This document shows positions 30,864-41,051 of a DNA stretch of 60,000 nt, in pieces. This DNA is from Takakia lepidozioides. Lineage: Eukaryota; Streptophyta; Takakiopsida; Takakiales; Takakiaceae. Under the pieces are notes generated by a model. The model saw only the letters and a program-made list of their open reading frames with translations, ran no database searches and was not told the DNA's origin. The translations under genes were made by a program, and so were the position numbers. Positions within the stretch are counted from its first letter, which is position 1, and every line of letters starts with the position of its first letter. The DNA lies in assembly GCA_030704615.1 (NCBI GenBank), contig CM060732.1, positions 52,745,053-52,805,052 of the forward strand, read 5' to 3'.

Positions 30864-32286
30864 GCCTTGGTCAACCCCTGACCTCCGCGTCCTTGGCCAT
30901 GTTGAGCTTGCCCTTGGCCTGCACCTCGTGGCTGGCCACCTCGTCCTCTCTGGGCTGCTCCACCTCGCCCCCGGCCACCATTGTTCCCTTGGAACTGGCC
31001 TGGGCGCAACTTAGGATGCAAACCATAACACTGGGCCTCTCCATGCCCGTGCTTGCCACAATGCCCACACTGCAACTGTGCAGGCTGTGCATGTGCCAGC
31101 CCTTTGCCTCCCTCCGGGCAATCCTTCTTGACATGGGGTCCTCCACATGTCCAGCACACCACATCCGCCCGTTGTTGCCCAGCAAATGAAGGGAGAGACC
31201 CCTGCATCTGAGGTCCTCTCTGCCCTTCCCTGAGCTTCACCTGAGCCCCCTTGTTGCCTTGAGCACGTTGAGGTAGTGGTTGGCTAGGAGCACCACTACC
31301 CCGTGGTGTCTCCTTAGCAAATCCCACCATGACCACTCGTTCCTCCACCATGTTGAGCTCTATCCGCTCTGCCAGCAAAAACACATTTGCTAAGGTGGGT
31401 TGGGCCGCTTGTATGAGAGTTGCATCCCGCACCCTTCTCCTCAGCTCCTTGCCCAATATCCCATACCAGAATTGGACTGCCTAAGCTTCCGTAACCCCTT
31501 GGGTTACATTTATCAAGCGCCTCATGCGAATGAAAGCCTCCCTCAAGCTCTCGGTCGGCTTCCGTTGGAACTCTTGCAAGCTCCGCAACTTCTCTGTCCT
31601 CACCCCTTGGTAGTTCCCTCTCAACTCTTCGAGGAACTCCACAACAGGGTTGAAGGCAGGCACGGGTACTAGTGTTGGTGCGGTAGTGGCTTGGGTGGAC
31701 GTCGTAGCTACTGTACCACCAGTCCCACTAGTCCCTCTACTACTTGCTGAAGCTCCGGTGCAGCGGCAGGTGTAGCCACTGCCCTCGTGGCTCTAGTGCC
31801 CCTAGTGATGGAGACATAGTCGGGTGACCAGTACATCCTCCACTCCTCGATCTCAACCTCATGCCCCCGCCTGAACTCATGGTAATCATCCATAGGCGGC
31901 CCCTCAAGGTGTTGAAACAACCCTTTCCATGCCATGAAAGGCGTAAATAGTTGTGGATTGCGCATTTGCTGCAAATCACACCAACTATCAAACTCTTGGA
32001 TAAAATCATCCAACTCGATGGTGCCCACTGCCCCAGAGTACCTTCGTGGCCCCTTGGTAGCTCCATACATCTCCTCCATTGTGTCCCACAACAATGACAA
32101 AGAAACAACTTGCACCGCCGATATGAGTCCTCCTGATTCACAATCCGAATCAGAACCTTCCGTAGAAGACACAGGAGGTGAAGGTGGCCTAAACCGCACA
32201 CCTCGTCTCGTGTACCCACTAGTATCGCTAGTGCTCGAACCGGCACTGTCCCCAGCAACTAGTGGCACCTCCGTGTTGACACTCAA
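30839..32286 (-). pseudogene. Ty3 gag with two CCHC zinc knuckles, broken
   Basis: The N-terminal part (32286-31708) has acidic Ser-rich sequence, then YSGAVGTIELDDFIQEFDSW. The retrotransposon-gag core follows in another frame (31663-31481: VEFLEELRGNYQ, SLREAFIRMRRLI) and then, past a TAG codon at 31481-31483, in the same frame (31456-30839: GKELRRRVRD, LAERIELNM). Nucleocapsid motifs are CWTCGGPHVKKDC and CGHCGKHGHGEAQC, followed by an RGG-rich tail. Gag forms the particle and binds the RNA. No in-frame ATG start is clear. A frameshift near 31720 and a TAG make it non-functional. Confidence 0.85.
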
Positions 32287-32959
32287 CCGGTCATGAACAT
32301 GTCCCTAACCCCCTCTCCACAAGGTAACCGGGTAGAGAACCTGTTGCGGCTTATGGTTTGGAATACTAAGTTCCTAACATAGCCTACACCTGTACCTGTA
32401 TCCACCGCAATCACTCCTATGGTTGGCTGGTCATCACCTCCAACCTCACCACAGGAGAAACAATGATGGTCTGGCTGGTCATCACCCCAGCCTCACCATC
32501 GACAGCATGATCTAGGACTGGCCGGTGATCAAATCCGGACCAATCACCTATAAAAACAAGCGCCCACACAAAACTAGCATGGCGCATAGTCAAGCATGCA
32601 GGTATGGAGGGGATCCAAACACAAGAAATCAGAACGACAACTCCCCCACACCAAAAACAACTCCATGGTGTTGCTCCTGCAAGGACACCCCAGCCCAAAC
32701 CCGGACTGACTCTTGCCTCCACCTACGGAAAGGTCTTGGCCTAATGAGAGGGTGGAAACTACGAGGAAGAGAAGCTAAAGCAATGCCTAACCCCAGCATG
32801 CCCTCATCCCAACACTCTTCCTCTCCTCTCTTCCCTCACTTGCATGACCATGGGAATATCATGAAGATACTCCTCAAACCGCCCTCCACGAGCTTCAAAA
32901 TTCGGCCTTCAAGACCACATGCTAGTCCTTAGGCAGTCCACCAGTGCCTCCACGAGTCA

Positions 32960-33335
32960 GCACAGGCCGTCCACAGGTCAACACGGGCCACCACAGGCCC
33001 ACACAGCTCACTGGTCACAGCCGTCACAGTCCCACAGGCCACTGGGCACAGCCTGTCACAGCCCCTCATAGCCCGTCACAGCTCGCCACAACCTGTCACA
33101 GCCCGTCACAGCCCCACAGGCCACTGGGCATAGCCTGTCACAGCCCCTCACAGCCCCTCACAGCCCCAAAGGCCTCAGGCACGGCCTGTCACAGCCCCTC
33201 ACAGCCCATCACAGCCCCAAAGGCCACGGGCACAGCCTGTCACAGCCCTTCACAGCCCCTCACAGCCCCAAAGGCCTTAGGCACGGCCTGTCACAGCCCC
33301 TCACAGCCCCCAAGGCCACAGGGACAGCCCGTCAC
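32960..33335 (+). repeat. CACAGCCC/CACAGCCTGT simple-sequence array
   Basis: Higher-order repeat of CACAGCCCCTCACAGCCC with AAGGCC...GGGCACAGCCTGT about every 50-70 bp. Composition keeps a 140-codon plus-strand frame open, which is not a gene. Confidence 0.8.
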
Positions 33336-33837
33336 AACCCCATCCATGGCCGCTCTAGCAGTTTAGCCATTTCTCCAAGGGGTTTAGCCACGCCAAGCTA
33401 GGGTTTGTGTCTCTTGGACTCTAGGCTTCTTTCCACCGAGCTATGGCGGCTGTGAGGAAATCAGCAAGGTATTCTTGCTCTTTCGGCTCCCACACACCAC
33501 CATAGTAGCCCTAAGCCATGAGGTGGTTGCCACAAACCAAACCTTCTTTCTCACTTAGCCTCCCCAAACACACCACTAAACTCAATGGCAAACAACCAAG
33601 CCCTGCTGGTTCCCAGCCCTTGTGAGCACTCATTCAAGCACTCTCCTTGGCCATAGCATCTGTCTTAGAGCCTATTCCAGCCCCCTACACCTGCTGCTTC
33701 ACGAGTTGCGCTCCCTTCAAGCTTGAAGTTGAAACCCCAACTCACATAGGCCCTACAAGTGCTTTTCTTTCACTCCAAGTGGAAACCAGCCCTAGACCTT
33801 CCGTTCTAGCTCTCTAAAGCTTGAAAACAAGAGCCTC

Positions 33838-34200
33838 AATGGGCTGAAGGCATGCTCCATACATGCCCCACTCTCACCATAAGAGAATTAGCTCATTTGC
33901 TTCATTTCTTGCACCCACAAACCTGAAAATACAAGCTTCAGCAGGCTGAAAGCATGCTCCACATGCCCTACAGGGAAACCAGCCCCTTCCTTCCTTTCTT
34001 GCACTCCCACACCTGAAAGTGCAAGCCTTCACCAGGCTGATAGCATGCTCCACACATGCATTGCCCTCACATAAGGGAAGTCAGCCCTTCCCTCTTCTTT
34101 GCTTGCCCTCCAAGCTTGAAGATGGAAGCTTCAATGAGCTGAATACATGCTCCACACATGCAACCTCTTCACACAAGAGATATCAGCCCCCTATCTTGGC
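33838..34200 (+). repeat. Four diverged units of about 100 bp
   Basis: Each unit has AAGCTTCA-CAGGCTGA, GCATGCTCCACACATGC, a CTCACA-AAGGGAA-TCAGCCC block and a TTTCTTGC-CCAC-CCTGAAA end. Confidence 0.7.
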
Positions 34201-34834
34201 TCCTTGGCTCCTTGATGCTCTCTAAGACAAGACTAAGCACTCCACAGCCTTTGTCAAGCTCCTGACACCCTAAGGCTTACATTTCCAGCCACAAGACACT
34301 TCTCTTGTGGTGCCAGAGCTCTTCTTCCAAGCTCTGAAACCCTAGGTGTATATTCCATGGCCTTGCCGCACCTCTTAGCTCCTGTTCCAGCCCTGCTCTT
34401 GCCATGACAAGAGCCCTCTCAATGCTGAAGCTCGAGATTGAAACCCAATCTCACCATACTCCACAAAGTGCACTGATTTGCCCCAAGCCAAATCAGCCCT
34501 TTCGCTTGGTCTTGCAATCCTTCACACAATGAAAGCTCGCATTCCCAAGTCCAGTTCTCAGCTTTGCCACCAAAGCCACTATAACCTGCTCTTGACTGGT
34601 CCTCTTCCCAATCGTGCTTGCTCATGCATGTACACAATCTGAAACCATCAAGGTGCTCTGGAATTACCTGCAGCATGGTGATTTCATCTCTGAAGCTGAA
34701 GATCGAATGCCAAGGTCTACCACCTCATAACCCACATCGCCTCCGCTTCTAACAACCAAGAGCTCCACGGTGCTCCTTGCATAACAACTTGGTTTCTCTC
34801 ATTCTCAAGCAAAAACCACAAGTGCTACAACTAA

Positions 34835-34861
34835 CTCGTATCTGGCACTCACAGATACGAG
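34835..34861. repeat. 10-bp stem, 7-nt loop hairpin beside the 5' LTR
   Basis: CTCGTATCTG (34835-34844) and CAGATACGAG (34852-34861) are perfect inverted repeats. They lie 15 bp inside the LTR edge. Confidence 0.8.
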
Positions 34862-34876
34862 CTCATCTTTCTCGAG
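34861..34876 (-). promoter_or_regulatory. Candidate primer-binding site, complementary to the LTR
   Basis: In element orientation the first 16 nt after the 5' LTR are CTCGAGAAAGATGAGC. The LTR contains the exact reverse complement at 35042-35057. No standard tRNA-complementary PBS (for example TGGTATCAGAGC) was seen near the LTR. This fits a self-priming mechanism, as known for Tf1. Confidence 0.5.
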
Positions 34877-35203
34877 TGATAAAGAAGAAGAATAAAAGCA
34901 CAAGCTCATGCGAGCTCACAAAGTTGAAGCATAAACTCATGCATATATAACCTCATCACTCAAATACAAGTCAAGCCAAGTGCACCCCACGCCATGGGGA
35001 ATCCACACTACGGCGCCATAGCTAGGCGCGGTGAGGCTCAACTCGAGAAAGATGAGCCTCCCGCGCTTGCCGTGAAGATAACCACTCCAGGGCCTAAATC
35101 TGCCTTGACCCCTGGATTGACACTTGGTCCAATCCCAAATGTCAATATGTAAAAGCTAGCTATTTCCTAGCTAGTTTCACACTAGTGGTAAAATAATTTG
35201 ACA
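34877..35203 (-). repeat. 5' LTR of the Ty3 element (327 bp)
   Basis: In element orientation TGTCAAAT...TTTATCA. Full-length match to 26523-26849. A TATATA run lies at about 34943-34948, and a weaker TTATCTT about 20-26 nt before position 35057. It is followed on the plus strand by the GAGG target duplication. Confidence 0.85.
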
Positions 35204-36530
35204 GAGGAAGTGCCAGGAGGAGGGCCCGCGCGACCAGCCCCGTCGTCAACCAGCCCCTTGTTGGTAAGCATCCACCATTTTTGGTTATTTTACTGTTTTT
35301 AGCTTTAGTTCACCATGAAGCTAATCAGCTTCCTCCTTTTCTGCTATGGCATGTGGTGCAAAAGGTAGGGAGGATGAGTAAGGAGGGCCCACCTGCAACC
35401 AGGCCCATTGGTCCATGGTAATCATTGCTCATCATTTTATTTTTTTTCCTGTTTTCTTTGATGATATACCAAGGGGCTGATAGCCCCTTGCTCCACTATG
35501 GTAGATTTTACATTGGAGGGAGCGCAAGCAAAGAGGGGCCCACCAACCAGCCCACATTACCCACTGGTAAGTATCTTCCATTTCTTTAAATTTTTTTAAT
35601 TCTTGATACAATTGGGGGTTGATAAGATAGCCCTTTTGGCTTCTGTTATAGCAGATTCTGCATGAAAGGGAGGGAGCCCAAAGTAGGGAGGGACCTGCCA
35701 ACCAGCCACCATTACCCGCTTGTAACTCCCTTTCATTGAGCTTTATTTTTTTAGTTGTTTAAATTTTTGTTAAAAGAGGGGCTGATTAGCCCATTGCTCT
35801 TGCGCTACGGCTGATCGTGCATGGGAGGGAAAGGAGTGCAAGTAGGAAGGCTGGCCAACCAGCCCCTCTTGCACCGCACATGTAAGCATCCCCCTTCATT
35901 TTTTTTCCCCATAAAATTGGTATAGCAAGGGCTGATTAGCCGTTGCTAATGCAGATCACACACAAGAAGAACGTCCAGTGCAAGTAAAAAAGCACGTCAA
36001 CTAGCCCATCTCATCTTGAGGTAAGCCCCCACCCTTTATCTTAGTTTTTTAATGTTATTCTTTCCAATGTGTGGTACAACAAAAGGCTGATTCGCCCTTC
36101 CTCATAGTGATATGTTGCACTCGGGAAGGGAGCAGAAATAGGAGGCCTCTTGACCCGCCAACCAGCCCCCATTACCCGCGTGTACTTCCCCTTCATTGTT
36201 CTTTATTTTCTTAATTATTTTAAGTTTGTGATATAAGAGGAGCTGATTAGCCCCTTGCTCTTTTGCTATTGTAGATCGTGCATGGGAGGGAAAGAGGGCA
36301 AGTAGGGAGGCCTGCCAACCAGCCCCCGTTCCACCACACATGTAAGCATGCCCCTAATTCAATGTTGCATATTTTTTTTTTCCTAGAAAATTGGCATAGC
36401 AAGGGGCTGATCAGCCCCCTACTCTGTTGCTATGTAGATCACACACAAGAAGGAGGAGTGCGAGTTTAGAGCCCGCTAACCAGCCCCCTCAAGCCCCCAC
36501 CCTTTAATAGCTTAGTTTTTTATTTTATTT
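35204..36530 (+). repeat. CCAGCCCC tandem array, about 7-8 units of 150-180 bp
   Basis: Each unit runs GGGGCTGATTAGCCCCTTGC, CTATGGTAGATC, GGGAGGGA-GCAAG, AGGGAGG, CTGCCAACCAGCCCC, TGTAAGCATCC, then a T-rich run. Divergence is moderate. The array continues the block at 26140-26356. Confidence 0.8.
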
Positions 36531-37257
36531 TTTCCAATGTGTGGTATTATTTGGGCATCTCAAGAATATTTTTCATACTTTTTTCATGTTTGTGAGCATC
36601 CTAACTGCACGCTACCCAACCTCTCTTCAAGGATCAGAGTTTCGCATTGCAAATGCATATCTCAATATGTAATTGTACTAGTTGTTAGGGGAAATAGTTT
36701 CGCTCTACAAAAATATACATGGGTAGGGCCTTTAAAAGTGATCTATTCATCATTTCAGCTACAGTGTGATTTCTTCTTAGGCTGGTTGGTACAGAGTTTC
36801 GCCGTGCGAAATTATCCATAAGTGATGATCTTAAATTTAAGGTTAGGCCTCACCGCCCCTCTCGTGTCTGTTATGAAATGAGCCTGGTATCGTGTGAGCA
36901 CAACGTGAGAAAAAACCATGCTTATAGGGTAACATGTTCATCATGTATAGGGGGTACTTGTTTTTTATGTGTTAGTTTTGCAAAATTATTAGTTTTGCCA
37001 ATTCCGTTTTGCTGTGGAAATTTCACGAAAATTTTGTGGAAATTTGGGGAATATGCCCTTGTGCTCATGTGCTACCTAACCTCCCCCCCCCCCCCCCCCC
37101 CCTTTTCTCTCTTAGCGCCGGGTGTTCCCCATGCGATACGCTTTAACGGTTCCCTTGGAGGTTATTTTTTCCTCCTCTCTGTCCCGTTTGCCCCTTTTAA
37201 TAAAGTCTCCAAGGCCTGTGTGTCCTCTGTTCTTTGAAATAAAATAAAAATAAAATT
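36531..37257. other. hAT-associated non-coding DNA
   Basis: Includes GAGTTTCGC and GTTTCGC words near 36627, 36696 and 36790, like the hairpin array at 23397-24490, and an uninterrupted run of 20 C at 37083-37102. No gene. Confidence 0.4.
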
Positions 37258-37470
37258 GGGAAATGTACCCCCCCAAATCACATACAAAGCACCCCCCGAT
37301 AAATTTTAGGTCTTTGAGAGAGAGAGAACACTCCGGCCGAAGCCGGCATAACTAAGAGCCACTTTAGGTCTTTCACTCTGAAATTTTCAGAGAGCACTTT
37401 TTATGTGCCCCTAATTGTGAATCTGGAGGCCATTTACCCAAGAGAAATATGGATATTGGAAAATTTTGCC
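37258..37470 (+). repeat. Repeat S, copy 2, with an insertion
   Basis: Same orientation as 25353-25517. It is interrupted by 47 bp at 37316-37362 with an 11-bp duplication. Confidence 0.75.
37316..37362 (-). mobile_element. 47-bp LINE-like tail with 11-bp target duplication
   Basis: Flanked by TTTAGGTCTTT at 37305-37315 and 37363-37373; copy 1 of the host repeat (25353-25517) has this word once. On the minus strand the insert ends in a (TC)n tail after GGCTTCGGCCGGAGTGTT, in the style of the LINE tails here but a different sequence. Confidence 0.75.
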
Positions 37471-38507
37471 AAAAAAGTTTTTGATCAGAGCAAATTTCTA
37501 GGTTGGATGGGGCATTTTCTGAAACGGCTTCAGGCCTGCCACGTGGGCGGTCAACATGCTTCGACACCACCGGAATATGGTGCCCCCTGACACTGAAAAA
37601 TCCTACTGTTCATGGAATTTAAGGTTTTCTTGTGCCGTTTGTTGGAGCATGTAGAGGACAACGACGCTTACATTTTCCATTCAGACCGCATGTTCATTCG
37701 ACTTCATCCACGGATGTTATGGGGTGGATGAAAATTGTTGGTCGATTAGGGTTTAATGGATTCTCCAATGGAAGCATTCTTAGGCATCATAACAACAATC
37801 TTAGGGACACCATTGTGTGTTGCTCTACTTGGTCAATGTCCATGTCAACACTGAAAACAACAGTTTCTTGGGGCTCAAATATTTTAATACCAGTATTGGT
37901 CTGGTATATAGGTGAACAATTGGTATAATGTACTAGTATATATATTGGTATTGAATACCAGACCAGTCTGGTATCATTTGGGAGATACTTTGTCATATAC
38001 CATACCAGGCTGGTATCAATTTTTTCATACCAGCCACAATACTTACCAGTACCCCCCCACCGTCTTCCTCTTTTACTCTGGTATGTGTACTATACTAATT
38101 TATGTGTACATATGCCTACATACTTGTACTTTGTATGTTTACTTCTTTATGTGTATTGCATTTGTTTTCACTTGATACTTGCTATTTGATAAACTTGTAA
38201 TTCCAAGATGGCTTGGGAAAGACACCAGAATTGAATTCTCGTACCAGCTGGTGTGGTGGTCATGATACTCATACTCATACCGGTATCTGGAAAAAAATAC
38301 GTCCACCATTATATAGATGAGGCTGGCATGAAAGTTTTGTGACACGTTTGGTGCCAGGACCAGTATGGTATGTCCTAAACCTGATACCAGACCGACATTG
38401 GTTAATCCCATGTAAGACATGAGGTAATTACTGGTGACGTAAGGAAGAGCAATCATTTTCGGGTGACAGGTAACTCCTTTGTGTCCCAGTCAGGAGACCA
38501 GGGATAA
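37471..38507. other. Intergenic with clustered CTGGTAT/ATACCAG motifs
   Basis: Between 37885 and 38400 the words TACCAG and CTGGTAT recur many times in both orientations, resembling subterminal repeats of a hAT-like element. No ends could be fixed. No gene. Confidence 0.4.
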
Positions 38508-39794
38508 GGAATTCCAAAAAAGCCTTGATGTGAAATGCATTGCAATTCACTTGATCACCCCCCTAAAAGTGCGCAATTCAATTGAATTGCAAAGGCAATT
38601 CAATTGATCTGCTAAAACTAGCTTGAAAACAACCCTAATTTGCAATTGAATTGAATTGTCGGCACACGATTCAATTGAATTGCTAGTTGACAATTCAATT
38701 GAATTGTTGACTGCAATTCAATTGAATTGTGAATTTGCAAATCAATTGAATTGCGAATTGGCAATTCAATTGAATTGTAATCTATAATTTTTAACTTATT
38801 TCTGTATATAATATATAATATATGTATATGTATATATTCAAATTATATTTGTGCACATACAAGAGTATAAGCTAAAAATACATGTTGCCCGTCTATTCTT
38901 GCTGCCCCTCTTTCTTGTGCCTTGAGGAAATTGTGGAGTTGTGAAGCCAGCCTCAGCCTCAGCGAGAAAGGGAGAGCCAGAGAGGGAGAGAGATCAGCAG
39001 TTTCCTGTGATTCACTGGCAAAAGAAACATGGCTGGCTCTGAAAGAAACAGACAAAATCAAACCTGACAATTGATGAAAGGCTTCCCCTGCATCATCATG
39101 TAGTCCCCTAACACTAGTATCTGGACAAAGAAAACAAATGATATGTTCATCTTGAGAATTATCAAAAATAATATTGTTTCGATACCCTTACAAAGGTATC
39201 ATGTTGAAGTTGGGATGTGTGTTCCATATAAGTTTAATATATCAAACTCTTACATGTTGATACTCTTACATTGGTATCATGTTTGGTATATGTACATAGC
39301 CATATATTGGCACCAACATCCACAAAGAGGGACAATCCCACTTTTACAAGCGCTTCGTGACTTCCTCTCTCTCTCCCTCCCTCTCTCGCTCTCCCTTAGG
39401 CTTATCTCGGGCTCAAGCCTTACCATGGGCAAAGGATTGACAGAGAGGGACAGCAAGAATAGACGGGCAACATGTATTTTTAGCTTACACTTTTGTATGC
39501 GTATATGTATAATTTAAATATGTACATATATATAATATATACAGAAATAAGTTAAAAATTATAGATTACAATTCAATTGAATTGTAGTCAGCAATTCAAT
39601 TGATTTGCAAATTCACAATTCAATTGAATTGCAGTCAACAATTCAATTGAATCGTGTGCCCACAACTCAATTGAAGTGCAAATTAGGGTTGTTTTCAAGC
39701 TAGTTTTAGCAGTTCAATTGAATTGCGCACTTTTAGGGGGGTGATCAAGTGAATTGCAATGCATTTCACATCAAGGCCTTTTTGGTATTCCCTA
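38508..39794. mobile_element. Fold-back element with about 400-bp terminal inverted repeats
   Basis: Left arm 38508 to about 38915 and right arm about 39432-39794 are inverted copies (landmarks GCCTTGATGTGAAATGC, CACTTGATCACCCCCCTAAA, GTTGCCCGTCTATTCTTGC). Near-identical 9-mers CAGGGATAA (38499-38507) and CAGGGATAG (39795-39803) flank it, as for a Mutator-like target duplication. Each arm contains about eight copies of the palindrome CAATTCAATTGAATTG or near variants. The 500-bp middle has no transposase, so it is non-autonomous. Confidence 0.85.
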
Positions 39795-39803
39795 CAGGGA
39801 TAG

Positions 39804-41051
39804 ATGTGCACTATACAACGAGATTTCTCAGGGTTTTATCCTAGTGGCTTTGACAGCCTCATCATGTGATACTAAAGAGACTGAGAAAAACCCTCTTCCC
39901 ATAGAGTGGCAGAAATGATGGTTCAAGCCGCCATCCGCACCAAGGTGCTCAATGATCCATTTTCTAGCGTATCTCTTGTCCCTAACACACCCAGGGAATG
40001 AAGAGGGATACCTTGCTCCGATACAGTTTGAGACTGACACTTGACAATTTCCATATCGAGGGAAAGCAGGGCTGAGAGTCAGAAACAGATGCAACTGTGT
40101 CTTTCCAAAGGACCAAGTCAGCACTGGTGGAGATAGGAGAGACAGTAGCAGACCATGACCATGACCCAAAATAGAGGCAGCCCTATCCTGTATCAGATTG
40201 CGGTGGGCAGACCAGCTTCTGCCCCTACCTCTCCCCGTAAGGGCCACCTCTTTTCCTGCGAGGGAAATCTCCTTGAGGCCAATGAGATAACAGAGCAAAG
40301 AGCAAGAGACAGGGAGGACATGCAGGACAAAAGAACAAGAATGAGAGAGGAGAGGGAGGCGATGAAACACACCAGAGGCCCTAACCGTAGTGCCAATGCA
40401 AAAACCAGCACAAACTTCCAAGGAAAGTGCAATTTGAGCTGAACCCAACTCAGCTTTCTGCTTGCAGCAGTGTAAACGGGGAGGCAAGGATTCCAGCGCT
40501 AAAGGTGCAGAAGAAACCAAAAACACTTAAAAGTGTGTAAGAAGCCTGAAGCCAAGAAGGAGGGGAGGCATCCGAGAGTAAAGAGTGACGGAGCCTGTCA
40601 TAGGTGGGAAGAGGGGGAATGGAAAGGAGGGCGAGGAAATCATGACAATCACAGGGGCCAGCAAAACTGCTCAGCGATTTCACCCGTCAGAGCCAAATAT
40701 GCCAGCCTATTCATAGATTTTGACCAAGACAGATGATGGTGTCATACCATTAACGGAAGAGATGACTCCATCAGGAGTCCAGTACACGCAGAACAAGAGG
40801 CACTAAACTGACCCGGTTGGCCGAAACGTCTAAGTCCCAACGCTTCGTCCCCAGAGAGTGTGAAACACGGAGCTACATCCTTACCGCCAACTTCAAACTC
40901 AGATGGCCACTTCAAGTTTAAATAGTTCTTCTCTCTCAGTTTTGCAAATCAATATTCGTCGTATCACCACTGACCGTCCTACCAAAGGATATTGCAGTGT
41001 TCTGCTCTCCTTCACTAATACTGACACATCACTACAAAAACTAAGAGTCTG
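39804..41051. other. Intergenic, 3' flank of the PsbP-domain gene
   Basis: A 232-codon minus-strand frame (39828-40526) overlaps other frames on both strands and shows no domain; I leave it uncalled. The part next to 41052 would be the 3' UTR of the PsbP-domain gene. Confidence 0.35.

Larger units (their letters stand above)
32300..34834 (-). other. Long 5' leader region of the Ty3 element
   Basis: About 2.5 kb between gag and the 5' LTR contain no credible frame on either strand. The DNA is repetitive: a CACAGCC array at 32940-33330 and roughly 100-bp units at 33838-34200. Long untranslated leaders occur in some large plant Ty3 elements; a nested unknown insertion is the alternative. Confidence 0.5.
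26357..35203 (-). mobile_element. Ty3/gypsy LTR retrotransposon, decayed, 8.85 kb
   Basis: Coding is on the minus strand: gag (32286 to 30839), protease (30165-29842), reverse transcriptase and RNase H (29882-28700), integrase (28600-27580), PHD finger (27576-27289). The order PR-RT-RH-IN defines Ty3/gypsy. A 4-bp direct repeat GAGG (26353-26356 and 35204-35207) flanks the whole unit, and the tandem-repeat unit it entered reads through cleanly if the element is removed. Both ends share a 327-bp LTR (26523-26849 and 34877-35203), but the left end has extra 166- and 177-bp copies of another module. Nonsense codons, frameshifts and an internal deletion mean it cannot make its proteins. Confidence 0.9.

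Noticed and set aside
33000-33330. CRISPR-like array
   Set aside because: Repeats are short, overlapping and degenerate without unique spacers, and the genome is nuclear plant DNA.
32944-33366. 140-codon plus-strand frame (HSPSQP-type repeats)
   Set aside because: It is a translation of the CACAGCCC simple repeat.
39828-40526. 232-codon minus-strand frame
   Set aside because: No domain, no ATG-linked context, other frames overlap it on both strands; it lies in the flank of the PsbP-domain gene.
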